DNA from: Paenibacillus guangzhouensis
GTDB taxonomy: Bacteria > Bacillota > Bacilli > Paenibacillales > Paenibacillaceae
NCBI RefSeq assembly: GCF_009363075.1
Contig: NZ_CP045293.1
Span: 4,300,001-4,364,000, forward strand
DNA: 64,000 nt
Direction: 5' to 3'
Position numbers and translations under genes: made by a program. Below are positions 27,581 through 36,929 of the stretch, piece after piece. Position 1 is the stretch's first letter. Each line of letters opens with the position of its first letter. A model generated the notes under the pieces. That model saw nothing but the letters and a program-made list of their open reading frames with translations, was not told the origin of the DNA and ran no database searches.

Positions 27581-28591
27581 TTATAGTTCTTTGATTGTCT
27601 CTCTGTCAACTATTTTGAACGGCATCATAATGTGCCGGCCTTTCTCTTCTTTCTCCAAAATATGAATGACTTGTTCGCAGGCTTGATAGGCAAGCTTATG
27701 GAAGTTCTGCCGCACAGTCGACAGCTTCGGTGTCGTATAACTCGATAACACAATATCATCAAAGCCAAGAATGGAGATATCCTCAGGAATTCGCACACCG
27801 ATCTCGCGGCAGCGATTCATGAACCCGATTGCCATCAGATCACTCGCGAAAAAAATTGCCGTAACATCACGATGCTGCTCCAAATATGAATCAGCAAGTT
27901 CATAAGCGGATTCTTCCGAATAATCGGAATTCACGACGATCGCTGGATCATATGTAATCCCTTGCGCCGCTAGTGCGGCCTGATACCCCTCAAGACGCTG
28001 ACGGCTGACTACCGCGAATTCATGCCCGTTAATCATACCGATTCTCCGGTGCCCCTTCGAGATTAGGTACTCCACACCCATCTTAGCCGCACTCACGTTG
28101 TCCGTCGACACCGAGCCGGTATGCTCGCTCGCGAGATCTGTATCCAGTACAACACAAGGGAAGTCGCTATTCACGATTTCTTGAAAGTAAGGGTCAGTCG
28201 TCTTAAGTCCCGTGACGACGGCGCCGGCGATTTTATGATCTTTGCAGAATTTCCAGTACGACTTATTCTGCTGCTCGGACAAGCTGCGCGTATAGATAAC
28301 GACCTCATATTTATAATCGACTGCGGCCGCATAAATACCGCTCATGATCTGGAATAGGACGCCGTCCTTGCCGTTCGCCCGCTCGAAGTTCGAGAAGATC
28401 AACGCAATGGACTTCGTCACCTTCTGCTTCAAGTTCTTCGCAAGCATATTCGGCGTATATTTGAGCTCTTCTGCGACTTTCAACACTTTGCGTCGGGTGT
28501 CCTCATTGACATCCGCGTACCCGTTCAACGCTTTCGATACCACGGTAACGGATACTTTAGCCGCTTTCGCTACATCTTTAATTGTTGTCAT
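27581..28591 (-). CDS. LacI-family transcriptional regulator
   Basis: The 336-residue protein has the LacI helix-turn-helix and hinge at residues 1-60 (TTIKDVAKAAKVSVTVVSKA, then YTPNMLAKNLKQK) and a periplasmic-binding-like effector domain. Sites for such regulators are palindromes with a central CG; four such sites occur in the two promoter regions just downstream of this gene, at 24842-24929 and 27495-27510, and nowhere else I noticed. It therefore most likely represses the glycosidase gene and the phosphorylase operon, released by the imported sugar or a breakdown product. It has its own promoter without such a site. Confidence 0.93.
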   Translation of the reverse strand: MTTIKDVAKAAKVSVTVVSKALNGYADVNEDTRRKVLKVAEELKYTPNMLAKNLKQKVTKSIALIFSNFERANGKDGVLFQIMSGIYAAAVDYKYEVVIYTRSLSEQQNKSYWKFCKDHKIAGAVVTGLKTTDPYFQEIVNSDFPCVVLDTDLASEHTGSVSTDNVSAAKMGVEYLISKGHRRIGMINGHEFAVVSRQRLEGYQAALAAQGITYDPAIVVNSDYSEESAYELADSYLEQHRDVTAIFFASDLMAIGFMNRCREIGVRIPEDISILGFDDIVLSSYTTPKLSTVRQNFHKLAYQACEQVIHILEKEEKGRHIMMPFKIVDRETIKEL

Positions 28592-28625
28592 CCAATTCCC
28601 ACCACCGTATCCATACTCTCACAAA

Positions 28626-28654
28626 ACAATAGCAAGTCCTTCTGGACGTGTCAA
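28626..28654 (-). promoter_or_regulatory. Sigma-A promoter of the LacI-family gene
   Basis: On the minus strand TTGACA and TATTGT are separated by 17 bases, about 35 bases before the start codon. Confidence 0.75.
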
Positions 28655-28707
28655 GCAGGTTACGGGATTCCGGCGGTGGATCGGAATACGATTCCCCCCT
28701 ATTGCAT

Positions 28708-29793
28708 CTACGAAGCTTCCGTCGGGACCGCGGCTTCACGATCCTCTTTCACAGCGGGGTCTTGCCATACGGTGCTCTTGATTTCACGCTGCAGCACGGG
28801 AAGCACCTCTTCAGCGAAACGCTGCAGCTGCTCTTCCTGTTCGGATTCGGTCAATCCATCAACGCTAATGCTCAGTACTTGATGTCCAAAAGCTTCTTGG
28901 TAATCCAGAATTTTCTCGATGACTTGATCTGGACTGCCGATCAGTGCCGGCCCGTTCGCAATCACATCTTCAAGACTGACGAACGGCGATTGATTGTGCT
29001 TCGACGATTCCGTTACGCTGAACGCATTGTAATATGGCCGATAACGCCGGATCGCCTCCTCGCCTGTCGTTCCGAGATATAGACTGCCCGATCCAGCGCC
29101 GACGACGGCTCGGGCTGGGTCATGCCCGTAATAGGCGAGCCGCTCCCGATAATGATCGATTAGCGCCTTGTACTTCGCCTGCGGATGGAAGGAGTTCGAC
29201 GAGAAGATCGGTTCGCCGTACTTCGCCGCGAGCTCCGTCGAGAGTGTACTGGACGCGCTGCCGTGCCATACGGGAATCGGCTTCTGGTATGGCCGTGGAT
29301 ACGTCGTCACCCCTTCGATCGGCGGACGGTATCGGCCCGACCAAGTGACATCCTCTTCCGACCATAACCGGCGGAGCAGCCCATACCGTTCAGCCAAGGA
29401 CTCCCACTGCTCCTCCTCGGTAATGCCGAAGAGCGGATAGTGGCGTGGGTCATTTCCTTTGCCGATAATCATCTCCAAGCGGCCGCCCGATAGGTGATCC
29501 AGCGTCGCATAATCTTCCGCGACGCGCACCGGGTCCAGCACGCTTAACACCGTCACGGTCGTAAGCAAGCGAATCCGGGAAGTCTGCGCCGCAATCGCGG
29601 TGAGCACGACCGGCGGCGAGGAGGAGAGGAACGGCGCCCCATGCCGTTCGCCGACGCCATACGCATCGAACCCCAGCTTCTCAGCCAGCACGGCTTGGCG
29701 GATGACATTCCTGAATTTCTGCTGCGCCGTCCAGGATTCCCCAGTCACGGCATTCGGGATATTCATCATTAGACTAAATAATGCAACCTTCAT
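28708..29793 (-). CDS. LLM-class flavin-dependent monooxygenase (1)
   Basis: The 361-residue protein is a bacterial-luciferase-like TIM barrel: AEKLGFDAYGVGERHG near residues 38-53, then TSRIRLLTTVTVLSVLDPVRVAEDYATLDHLSGGRLEMIIGKGN in outline, typical for FMN-binding members. These enzymes use reduced FMN and oxygen to oxidise a substrate, often breaking C-S or C-N bonds. An FMN reductase gene lies 35 bases upstream and would supply FMNH2. It is the last gene of the organosulfur locus. GAGAGGGGG precedes the ATG. The substrate is unknown. Confidence 0.88.
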   Translation of the reverse strand: MKVALFSLMMNIPNAVTGESWTAQQKFRNVIRQAVLAEKLGFDAYGVGERHGAPFLSSSPPVVLTAIAAQTSRIRLLTTVTVLSVLDPVRVAEDYATLDHLSGGRLEMIIGKGNDPRHYPLFGITEEEQWESLAERYGLLRRLWSEEDVTWSGRYRPPIEGVTTYPRPYQKPIPVWHGSASSTLSTELAAKYGEPIFSSNSFHPQAKYKALIDHYRERLAYYGHDPARAVVGAGSGSLYLGTTGEEAIRRYRPYYNAFSVTESSKHNQSPFVSLEDVIANGPALIGSPDQVIEKILDYQEAFGHQVLSISVDGLTESEQEEQLQRFAEEVLPVLQREIKSTVWQDPAVKEDREAAVPTEAS

Positions 29794-29828
29794 GATCCTG
29801 AGCCCCCTCTCAACCTGTACGCTAAAAA

Positions 29829-30404
29829 TTAATTCACGAGCGGCTCTGGCTTATCTTGGTCGCGGAACGCAGCATTCCGTTCCAACTCCACAATTAGCTC
29901 GCTGACGGATGCGTCAATACGATCCTTCAGTTCTTGGGTCAGCTCGAATCCGCCATGCTCGGTCCGGCTGACCCACTGATCGACGGCGTATACACCGCTT
30001 AGAATATTCGTGCCGCCTAGCGCCGCGACGACCGGTTTCAACGCATAATCAATCGCGAGCAAATGAGCGATCGACCCGCCGATGAAGAGCGGCAGCACCA
30101 CCTTGCCTTGGAATCCCTTCTGCGGGATAAGGTCCAGGATGGTCTTCAGCGCACCTGAATATGATGCTTTGTAGACCGGACTTGCCAGAATGACGGCGTC
30201 CGCCCGCGCGATCGTCGCCAGCGCCTGCTGAATCGCCGGGCTGTTGAAGTTCGCGCGAAGCAGATCCTCCGCCGGAAGCTCTGCTGCCGACACGACTTCG
30301 ACATCATAACCGGACAGCGCCAGATGGTCCGTCGCATACTGCGTCAGTCCGAATAATCTCGATCCTTGTGTTGGATTACCTGCTATTAATACCACGCTGC
30401 TCAT
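29829..30404 (-). CDS. NADPH-dependent FMN reductase, SsuE-like
   Basis: The protein of about 191 residues has a flavodoxin-like fold with the N-terminal VVLIAGNPTQGSR phosphate-binding loop and the SPVYKASYSGALKTILDL motif, characteristic of SsuE-type reductases. It reduces FMN with NAD(P)H for partner monooxygenases; three such monooxygenases are encoded in this locus. The ATG at 30404 is preceded by GGAGG at proper spacing; an ATG two codons earlier is too close to that site. Cytoplasmic. Confidence 0.88.
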   Translation of the reverse strand: MSSVVLIAGNPTQGSRLFGLTQYATDHLALSGYDVEVVSAAELPAEDLLRANFNSPAIQQALATIARADAVILASPVYKASYSGALKTILDLIPQKGFQGKVVLPLFIGGSIAHLLAIDYALKPVVAALGGTNILSGVYAVDQWVSRTEHGGFELTQELKDRIDASVSELIVELERNAAFRDQDKPEPLVN

Positions 30405-30415
30405 TGTCATCCTCC

Positions 30416-31627
30416 TTAAGTGCGTACGGCGAGCCGTACGAGAATACGCGTCCCCAGCACCAGCATGCGCTCATCGAGGTCAAAGTGCGGCTGATGGATC
30501 GCATGGGTCATGCCTTGCTCCGGATTGCCGCAGCCGATGAAGGCGAATGCGCCGGGCACTCGGTCCAGGTACCAGCCGAAGTCTTCGCCAGCAAGACTCG
30601 GCGGCGACAGGCTGTGAACCTGCTGCTCCCCGAGCACCGCTGCCGCGGCTTCCTTCACGCGCGACACGGCTTCGGCATCGTTCACCACGGCGATGCCTTC
30701 GCGCAGCTCAAGCTCGAAGCTCCCGCCGGCAGCTTCTGCAATCGTCGTTCCGATTCGCCGCAATCCTTCCGTTATGGCCGCAACCGTCGGCTTGGTGAAT
30801 GCGCGGAAGGTGCCGGCCAGTTCGCTGTGCGCCGCGATGACATTGATGGCTGTTCCCGCCTGCAAGGTGCCAAAAGCCAGCACGGCAGCTTCCCTCGGAT
30901 CCACCTTGTGCGCCATCAAGCCATTCGCTTCCGTCACGAACCGGGCGGCCATCTGCAGGGCATCCACGGCCAAGTGCGGCGCGCTGTGATGCCCCGATGT
31001 GCCCTGGAAACGAACCCGGAAATGGCTGGACGCCGCCATCGCCTCCCGATCATGGATGCCCAGCGTGCCAATCGGCAGCTCGGGCATGACATGAAGTGCA
31101 TAACACAGTGTCACGCCCTCCAGGATGCCGGCCTCGATCATGTCGCGTCCGCCGGACAGCAGCCGCCCGTCCAGCGGACTCTTCGCCGCGCCTTCTTCGG
31201 CGGGTTGGAAGACGAAGCGGACGGTGCCTCGAAGGCTGCCACGGAACTGTGCGAGCGTCTTAGCGGCCCCGAGCAGCATCGCGGTATGCGCATCATGGCC
31301 GCAGGCATGCATCAGACCGTCCCGCCGCGAACGATAAGGCACATCGTTCGCTTCCAGGATCGGCAGCGCATCCATGTCCGCGCGGAGCAGCACGATCGGC
31401 CCGTCGCCCGCTTCACCGCGAAGCGTCCCGACCACGCCGCTCCCGAAGTGTGGACCGACCTGTCGCTGCACGTCGATGCCCCAGCGCTCGAGCAGGTCTG
31501 CCACGATGCCAGCCGTCCGGCTCACATCATAGAGCAGCTCCGGATGCTGGTGAAGATCGCGGCGGATCGCCACCAGTTCCTCGTGCAGCGTGCCGGCATA
31601 AGCCATCATGTCATGTATATGTTCCAT
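30416..31627 (-). CDS. M20 family amidohydrolase (1)
   Basis: The protein of about 403 residues shows the M20D pattern: RRDLHQHPELLYDVSRTAG near residue 20, metal ligands in HACGHDAHTAM and the general base in QPAEEGAAKS. Such enzymes remove acyl groups from N-acyl amino acids using two metal ions; in the B. subtilis ytm and yxe pathways an M20 enzyme deacetylates N-acetylcysteine derivatives. The start at 31627 lies just after the monooxygenase stop; the longer reading of 485 residues would run inside that gene and is rejected. No strong ribosome binding site is visible, so translation may be coupled. Confidence 0.87.
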   Translation of the reverse strand: MEHIHDMMAYAGTLHEELVAIRRDLHQHPELLYDVSRTAGIVADLLERWGIDVQRQVGPHFGSGVVGTLRGEAGDGPIVLLRADMDALPILEANDVPYRSRRDGLMHACGHDAHTAMLLGAAKTLAQFRGSLRGTVRFVFQPAEEGAAKSPLDGRLLSGGRDMIEAGILEGVTLCYALHVMPELPIGTLGIHDREAMAASSHFRVRFQGTSGHHSAPHLAVDALQMAARFVTEANGLMAHKVDPREAAVLAFGTLQAGTAINVIAAHSELAGTFRAFTKPTVAAITEGLRRIGTTIAEAAGGSFELELREGIAVVNDAEAVSRVKEAAAAVLGEQQVHSLSPPSLAGEDFGWYLDRVPGAFAFIGCGNPEQGMTHAIHQPHFDLDERMLVLGTRILVRLAVRT

Positions 31628-31650
31628 GGTCAGCTGTTCGCGCCTGCGAT

Positions 31651-33000
31651 TTAAGAGCGAACGCCTTCCGCTTCCGCGGCGGCTCTTGCCCTCGTATATT
31701 GGTTCTCCGGAATCGGCAGCCCAAGATTGCCCCGCAGTGTATCGCTCTCGTACTCCGTCCGGAAGATGCCCCGTTCTTGCAGAATCGGAACGACCAGTTC
31801 GACGAAATCCTCCAGTCCGCGCGGCACGGCAGCTGCTAACATGAATCCATCGGCTGCGCCTGCCTCGAACCACTCTTGCACGCGATCCGCTACCTGTTCG
31901 GCGGTGCCGATGAAGCTGGTGCGCGGCGTCGCCGATTGAAGCGCCACTTGCCGTAGGGTGAGCCCTTTCTCCTTCGCATCCTTCTTGATCATGTCCGTAC
32001 CGCTCTGGAAGCTGTTCTTGCCTAGATCGCCGAGCTCAGGGAACGGCTCATCCAGCGGATACTGCGAGAAGTCATGATGCTCGAAGAACCGGCCCAGGTA
32101 ATTGAGCGCATTCTCGATCGTTACGAGGCTCGCCACCTCTTGATATTTGCGCTCCGCTTCCTCTTCTGTGCTGCCGATAATAGGACCGATCCCCGGGAAG
32201 ATCAGCACATCATCCGGGTTGCGGCCGAAGCTCGCGGCACGCGCCTTCACGTCCTGCGCGAACTGGATCGCCTCCTCGAGATTCTCGGCTCCGGTGAAGA
32301 TCGCGTCCGCTTCCTTTGCGGCATAGTTCTTGCCGACTTCCGATGCGCCGGCTTGGAAGATCACCGGTCCGCCTTGCTTCGACCGCGCGATGTTGAGCGG
32401 TCCTTTGACCGAGAAAAATTCGCCTTCATGGTTGAGCGTATGCACTTTGTCCGGATCGAAGAAGATTCCTTTCTCCTTATCGCGAATGAAGGCGTCATCT
32501 TCCCAAGAATCCCAGAGCCCGCGCGTGACTTCCAAATATTCCGTCGCAATCTTGTAACGCTTATCGTGTTCCGGATGCTCCTTCTTACTGTAATTGAGCG
32601 CCGAGCCCTCCAGCGGGGACGTCACCACATTCCATCCGGCGCGGCCGCCGCTAAGCACATCGAGCGAGCCGAATTGGCGCGCCACCGTGAACGGTTCGCT
32701 GTACGATGTGGACAAGGTGCCGACGAGACCGATATTCGAGCTGATGGAAGCAAGCGCGCTTAATAACGTCAGCGGTTCGAAGCGGTTCAGAAAGTGGGGA
32801 ATGGACTTCTCGTTAATGTACAGTCCGTCCGCGATGAAGATCAGATCCAGCTTGCCTTGCTCCGCTTTGTGTACCCAGCTCTTGTAGAGCTCGAAATTCA
32901 CGCTTGCGCCTGGATCCACGTCCGGGTGCCTCCATAGGGACGTCCCTCCGCCAACGCCATGCAAAAGAGCTCCGAGCTTTAACTGTTTTTTCTTAGTCAT
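31651..33000 (-). CDS. NtaA/SnaA/DszA-family flavin monooxygenase (2)
   Basis: The protein of about 449 residues carries the landmarks of the NtaA/SnaA/DszA group: [32 protein letters not shown] and [19 protein letters not shown]. Members include YtnJ of B. subtilis and monooxygenases that cleave C-S or C-N bonds with FMNH2. Length is typical. The ATG at 33000 sits nine bases after GGAGG; an ATG three codons earlier is too close. It is followed by an M20 deacylase and an FMN reductase, the same partner types as in the ytm locus. Confidence 0.9.
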   Translation of the reverse strand: MTKKKQLKLGALLHGVGGGTSLWRHPDVDPGASVNFELYKSWVHKAEQGKLDLIFIADGLYINEKSIPHFLNRFEPLTLLSALASISSNIGLVGTLSTSYSEPFTVARQFGSLDVLSGGRAGWNVVTSPLEGSALNYSKKEHPEHDKRYKIATEYLEVTRGLWDSWEDDAFIRDKEKGIFFDPDKVHTLNHEGEFFSVKGPLNIARSKQGGPVIFQAGASEVGKNYAAKEADAIFTGAENLEEAIQFAQDVKARAASFGRNPDDVLIFPGIGPIIGSTEEEAERKYQEVASLVTIENALNYLGRFFEHHDFSQYPLDEPFPELGDLGKNSFQSGTDMIKKDAKEKGLTLRQVALQSATPRTSFIGTAEQVADRVQEWFEAGAADGFMLAAAVPRGLEDFVELVVPILQERGIFRTEYESDTLRGNLGLPIPENQYTRARAAAEAEGVRS

Positions 33001-33032
33001 GATTTCCATCCTCCTTATCGTCTCTTATCCTC

Positions 33033-33500
33033 TTATACCGCGACTGCCGCCTGCTTCGTCCGTTTAATCTGCCCAAGATGGCCTTGGACATGCCGCGTGA
33101 AACCTTGAACGATCGTCTTAATGCTCACCGTCTCGCCCTTGAAGTTCACGCCTGTCTTTGCAAGCTCCTCTTCGCTGAGCCGCTCAATGAGCAGACTGTT
33201 GTACTCCAGAATCGCGTGGAACGCATCCAAAATATCCGATAATTGGCCGCGATTCGCATGCTGGCCGCTCACCCAAGCATCTTGGTTGAAAGCGGGAAGC
33301 TGCGCCGTTGTGCCGGCGAGAATGTCTCGGATCCGGAACGAGATGACGAAGCTGTGATCCACCAAATGGGAGACGACCTCCTGTACGCTCCACGCCTCCG
33401 GAGAAGGTTTCCACTTCTGCTGCTCCTCGCTTAGTCCTTGCACGGCATTCACCAACTGCCCATGGGTATTCAAAAATGCTTCCAAATCGATATCACTCAT
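33033..33500 (-). CDS. DinB-fold protein (possible thiol transferase)
   Basis: The protein of about 155 residues is a DinB/YfiT-like four-helix bundle: LSEEQQKWKPSPEAWSVQEV near residues 20-39, VSHLVDHSF, and a late GFTRHVQGHLGQIKRTK. The histidines in these segments are the likely metal ligands. Some members of the family are bacillithiol S-transferases; others have no known function. Its place between an FAD amine oxidase and a sulfur-type monooxygenase suggests thiol chemistry here, but this is inference. GGAGGAG lies right before the ATG at 33500. Confidence 0.8.
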   Translation of the reverse strand: MSDIDLEAFLNTHGQLVNAVQGLSEEQQKWKPSPEAWSVQEVVSHLVDHSFVISFRIRDILAGTTAQLPAFNQDAWVSGQHANRGQLSDILDAFHAILEYNSLLIERLSEEELAKTGVNFKGETVSIKTIVQGFTRHVQGHLGQIKRTKQAAVAV

Positions 33501-33513
33501 TTCGATCTCCTCC

Positions 33514-34683
33514 TCATGACTTGCTTGATACAGATGCCGTCTGCTGCGTGAACCTTGAGAGCGCGAACGGCCGAAGGTCCAGCTGCACCTGCTCTTCCAC
33601 TGCGAGCTGGGAGAGTATCTCACCGACGACGCTTGCGAATTTGAACCCGTGGCCCGAGAACCCTCCAGCCACCAAAATATGTGAATAAAGCGGATGCCGA
33701 TCGATCATGAAATCTTCATCCGGCGTTAACTCGTATTTGCATACTGCACCTTGGATCAGCCGCCCCGCAGCGCCGGGCATATAGCGATGAAGCACGGACC
33801 GAAGATCCTCCTCATCCTCCGCCAGGCTGCCGAATGGCTGAATCGGATCGCCAGGCTGCCACTCAAGCCCGGTATCGTGACGGCCGATCTTGAGTCCCCC
33901 ACCACCGATATCCGGGAAGCCATAATAGGTACCCTCTCCCGTATGCAGCGTAAATCCGGGGAACCGACCGGCTTGATAATCGATACCGGTTGTCTCGAAC
34001 CATCCCACGACTTTGCGGACAGCTCGGATCGGAAGCGTGACGAAAGGTGCCAGCGTGCGGAACCATGCGCCTGCCGTAAGAATGACCTTTGCTCCGGCGA
34101 AATCGCCCTCCCGGGTATGAACCACGACGCCGTCCTGCAGCGGAGTAATCCCATGAACCGGGGTATGCGTGCGAAGCTCCGCCCCATGGGCCAGCGCCAG
34201 CGTGCGATAAGCATCGACGCAGGCTTCGCTCCGCAGGTATCCAGCCGCCGGCTCATACATCGCTTCGAAATGCTCAGGCAGCCGAATCCCCGGCCAACGA
34301 TGCTGGATCTCTAGCGCCTTCAGCCATTCCGTCCGAACCCCGCGCTTCGCCGCCTTCGGAATTCGATCCTTCAAGGAATAGAGTGCAGGATCCGTTATAT
34401 TCAGGACGCCGGACGGAACGAGCAGTTGCTTCTCCGCGAGCAGCTCCAGGTCGTTCCAGAGCTGATGGGCGCGTATCGCCATGTCGGTATAGACGGCATG
34501 ACCGCCGTAGGCGTGGCGGATCAGCCGCGTCTCGCCGTGATGGCTGCCTTCGCGGTGCGGCGGATCATCGGCGTCCAGGAGCAGTGTGCGTACGCCCCGC
34601 TTCGCCAGATAATAACCGGCGCTCATGCCCATCGAGCCGGCACCGACGATGATGACATCATAGCTCTTCTGCGTAGACGCTAT
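33514..34683 (-). CDS. FAD-dependent amine oxidase, SolA/sarcosine oxidase-like
   Basis: The protein of about 389 residues has an FAD-binding Rossmann motif (SYDVIIVGAGSMGMSAGYYL) at its very start, HREGSHHGETRLIRHAYG (flavin attachment region in the family), and the ending GGFSGHGFKFASVVGEIL. It belongs with monomeric sarcosine oxidase and N-methyl-tryptophan oxidase, which oxidise secondary amines with oxygen and give hydrogen peroxide. No ATG, GTG or TTG occurs between the previous stop and the Rossmann motif. The only well-placed codon is ATA at 34683, after GGAGGTGA, overlapping the TAG stop of the preceding gene. The first ATG, at 34632, would cut into the motif. Confidence 0.85.
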   Translation of the reverse strand: MASTQKSYDVIIVGAGSMGMSAGYYLAKRGVRTLLLDADDPPHREGSHHGETRLIRHAYGGHAVYTDMAIRAHQLWNDLELLAEKQLLVPSGVLNITDPALYSLKDRIPKAAKRGVRTEWLKALEIQHRWPGIRLPEHFEAMYEPAAGYLRSEACVDAYRTLALAHGAELRTHTPVHGITPLQDGVVVHTREGDFAGAKVILTAGAWFRTLAPFVTLPIRAVRKVVGWFETTGIDYQAGRFPGFTLHTGEGTYYGFPDIGGGGLKIGRHDTGLEWQPGDPIQPFGSLAEDEEDLRSVLHRYMPGAAGRLIQGAVCKYELTPDEDFMIDRHPLYSHILVAGGFSGHGFKFASVVGEILSQLAVEEQVQLDLRPFALSRFTQQTASVSSKS

Positions 34684-35861
34684 AACTGTTCACCTCCACC
34701 ATGCCCGAGCTGCTTCAAAGCGTGTACCGCGAGCTCCGTGAAGAAGCGGATACTGACCGGAATCGCGGCTTCATCCAGCGTAAAGGCCGGGTGATGCCAC
34801 TCCTGCGTGCCGGCCGTGCCCATGAAGACGAACAGTCCCGGTACCTCCTGCTGATAGACGGCGAAATCTTCGCCCGCCGGTGAAGGCACCGGCACGACCG
34901 TCTGCAGACCGGCAGCCGCAGCCGCGTCTTGCGCAAGCTGCGCCAACGCCTCGTCATTATGAACCGGCGGCGGCCCGCCGATCCAATCGACCTTGGCGCT
35001 CGTGCCAAGCGCGGCCGCAACGCCTTCAACCACTTGGGTGAACCGCTCCAGCACCTGCTTGCGCACCTGCTCGTCGAAGGTGCGAATCGTGCCGTCGAGC
35101 ACCGCCTTGTCGGGAATGACGTTCCAAGCCGTGCCGCTGTGCAGCTTCGTCACGCTGATGACTGCGCTCTGCAAAGCGTTCACGTTCCGGCTGACGATCG
35201 ATTGCAGCGCCGTGATGACATGCGCGGCGGCGACGATCGGATCGAGTCCGGCGTCCGGAACGGCGGCATGCGAACCTTTGCCCTCGATCTCGACGGTGAA
35301 GCCGTCAGCCGCCGCCATCAGCGGGCCGCCCTTAATGCCGACCGTGCCGACAGGAAGATCCGGCTTGTTGTGCATCGCGAAGATCGCTCGGACACCTGTC
35401 AAGGCGCCGCTATCGATCACTTGCCTTGCGCCTTTGGCCCGCTCCTCCGCGGGCTGGAAGATGAAGCGCACGGTACCCTCCAGCTCCTCTTCGATGGCTT
35501 TGAGGGCATACGCCGTTCCGATTAGCGCCGCGGTGTGGAAATCATGCCCGCAGGCATGCATTTTGCCAGGGATCTTGGACGCATAGGGGAGTCCGGTCTC
35601 TTCTTGGACCGGCAGCGCGTCGATATCCGCGCGCAGCGCAATGATCGGTCCTTCGCGCCGGCCTCCGACTTCGGCAATAATGCCCGTCGCCAAGGGGTAA
35701 TCGACAATGCGGATGCCGGCTTCCGCCAGCCAACTGCGGATCGCTTGGGTCGTCTCGAATTCTTCGTTCGACAGCTCCGGATATTGATGCAGATGCCGGC
35801 GGATCTGAATGAATTTGGCGTCATCTGTCTCTTGAATCGATGCGAGTTGCTCTGAAGACAC
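34680..35861 (-). CDS. M20 family amidohydrolase (2)
   Basis: The 393-residue protein has RRHLHQYPELSNEEFETTQ near residues 22-40, ADIDALPVQEETGL, metal ligands in HACGHDFHTA and the base in QPAEERAKGA. It is an M20D deacylase like YxeP/YtnL, expected to remove an N-acyl group from an S-modified cysteine. It is a paralogue of the enzyme at 30416-31627, so the locus holds two deacylases of possibly different specificity. The GTG start follows GGAGGGTGATGAG. Its last bases hold the ribosome binding site and the overlapping start of the FAD oxidase. Confidence 0.9.
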   Translation of the reverse strand: MSSEQLASIQETDDAKFIQIRRHLHQYPELSNEEFETTQAIRSWLAEAGIRIVDYPLATGIIAEVGGRREGPIIALRADIDALPVQEETGLPYASKIPGKMHACGHDFHTAALIGTAYALKAIEEELEGTVRFIFQPAEERAKGARQVIDSGALTGVRAIFAMHNKPDLPVGTVGIKGGPLMAAADGFTVEIEGKGSHAAVPDAGLDPIVAAAHVITALQSIVSRNVNALQSAVISVTKLHSGTAWNVIPDKAVLDGTIRTFDEQVRKQVLERFTQVVEGVAAALGTSAKVDWIGGPPPVHNDEALAQLAQDAAAAAGLQTVVPVPSPAGEDFAVYQQEVPGLFVFMGTAGTQEWHHPAFTLDEAAIPVSIRFFTELAVHALKQLGHGGGEQL

Positions 35862-35900
35862 CTCATCACCCTCCTTCGTGTATTTGTTCCAAGTGTATGT

Positions 35901-36917
35901 CTAGACTTCCGCTACAGTACTACTCAGTGCCTCGCTCAACAGCTCGAAGGAACGGAGGCGCTTCTCGAATGGCGCGATGTTGCTCGTCACGACAAATTCG
36001 TCTACGCCGGACGCCTGATGGAGCGCTTCGAATTTCGCACGGACCGTCGCCTTCGTTCCTTTCGTGATAAGCGGCTCATGCTCTTCGATCGTATAGGCTT
36101 CATTCGATTGCCGGCCGAACTCTTCTGCCTGCTCGCGCGTTCCGAGCGTTAGCGTCTTGCCGCTGGCGAGATGAATCTTCACCAGCTTCTGCGGGCCGAC
36201 CAAGCTCTCTGCTTCTTCCTCCGTGTCAGCGACGGCGACGGCCAGCGCGATAATCACCTGCGGCTCCGTCCCACGTTTGCGATCGAATCGTTCGCGGTAG
36301 CTGCGAATCGCCTCCAACGCAATGCTCTCATCCCCGTTGATGAACAAGGAGAAGACGTAAGGCAAGCCGAGCTCTGCCGCGATCTCCGCGCTGCCTACGC
36401 TGGCACCGAGCACGTACAGCTCAGGCGGTGCTTCCGGCGAAGGTGATGCCTTCAATCCGAACAACGGATGCTCCGCCGGCAGGCGGTGATGCACATATTG
36501 ATCCAGCTCCACGATTTTGTCAGTGAGCGAAGCCGGATCCGCCGCGCCACGCTGCAGTGCCTGCGTGCTGCGCGGTAATCCGCCGGGCGCACGCCCAACG
36601 CCTAAATCGACGCGGCCCGGCGCGAGGGAAGCGAGCACGTTAAAGTTCTCCGCTACTTTATAAGGACTGTAATGCTGCAGCATGATGCCGCCAGATCCAA
36701 TGCGAATCTTCTCCGTGCGCGCCAGCAAATATGATATGAGGACCTCCGGCGAAGAACCGGCGAGCTGCTCCGAATCGTGATGTTCGGATACCCAGAAGCG
36801 CCGGAATCCGAGCTGTTCGGACTTCTGCGCCAGCTGAACCGTGCGCGCGAGCGCCTCTTCGGCCGTATCCCCGGGATAGATTGGGCTTTGATCAAGAACA
36901 CTGATTGTAATGGCCAT
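35901..36917 (-). CDS. LLM-class flavin monooxygenase, MsnO8-like (3)
   Basis: The 338-residue protein begins ISVLDQSPIYPGDTAEEAL, typical of the MsnO8/YtmO branch of luciferase-like monooxygenases, with FRRFWVSEHHDSEQLAGSSP, the flavin-contact IRIGSGGIMLQHYSP and RVDLGVGRAPGG. It uses FMNH2 and oxygen. In the B. subtilis ytm operon YtmO of this branch sits directly after the ABC transporter genes, as here. The real substrate is unknown; an S-alkyl cysteine is likely from context. Confidence 0.9.
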   Translation of the reverse strand: MAITISVLDQSPIYPGDTAEEALARTVQLAQKSEQLGFRRFWVSEHHDSEQLAGSSPEVLISYLLARTEKIRIGSGGIMLQHYSPYKVAENFNVLASLAPGRVDLGVGRAPGGLPRSTQALQRGAADPASLTDKIVELDQYVHHRLPAEHPLFGLKASPSPEAPPELYVLGASVGSAEIAAELGLPYVFSLFINGDESIALEAIRSYRERFDRKRGTEPQVIIALAVAVADTEEEAESLVGPQKLVKIHLASGKTLTLGTREQAEEFGRQSNEAYTIEEHEPLITKGTKATVRAKFEALHQASGVDEFVVTSNIAPFEKRLRSFELLSEALSSTVAEV

Positions 36918-36929
36918 ACCGTGTGCCTC

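Noticed and set aside
30368-31654. 428-codon plus-strand open frame
   Set aside because: It is the antisense of the M20 amidohydrolase; its composition (many Arg, His, Gln) is typical of a GC-rich shadow frame.
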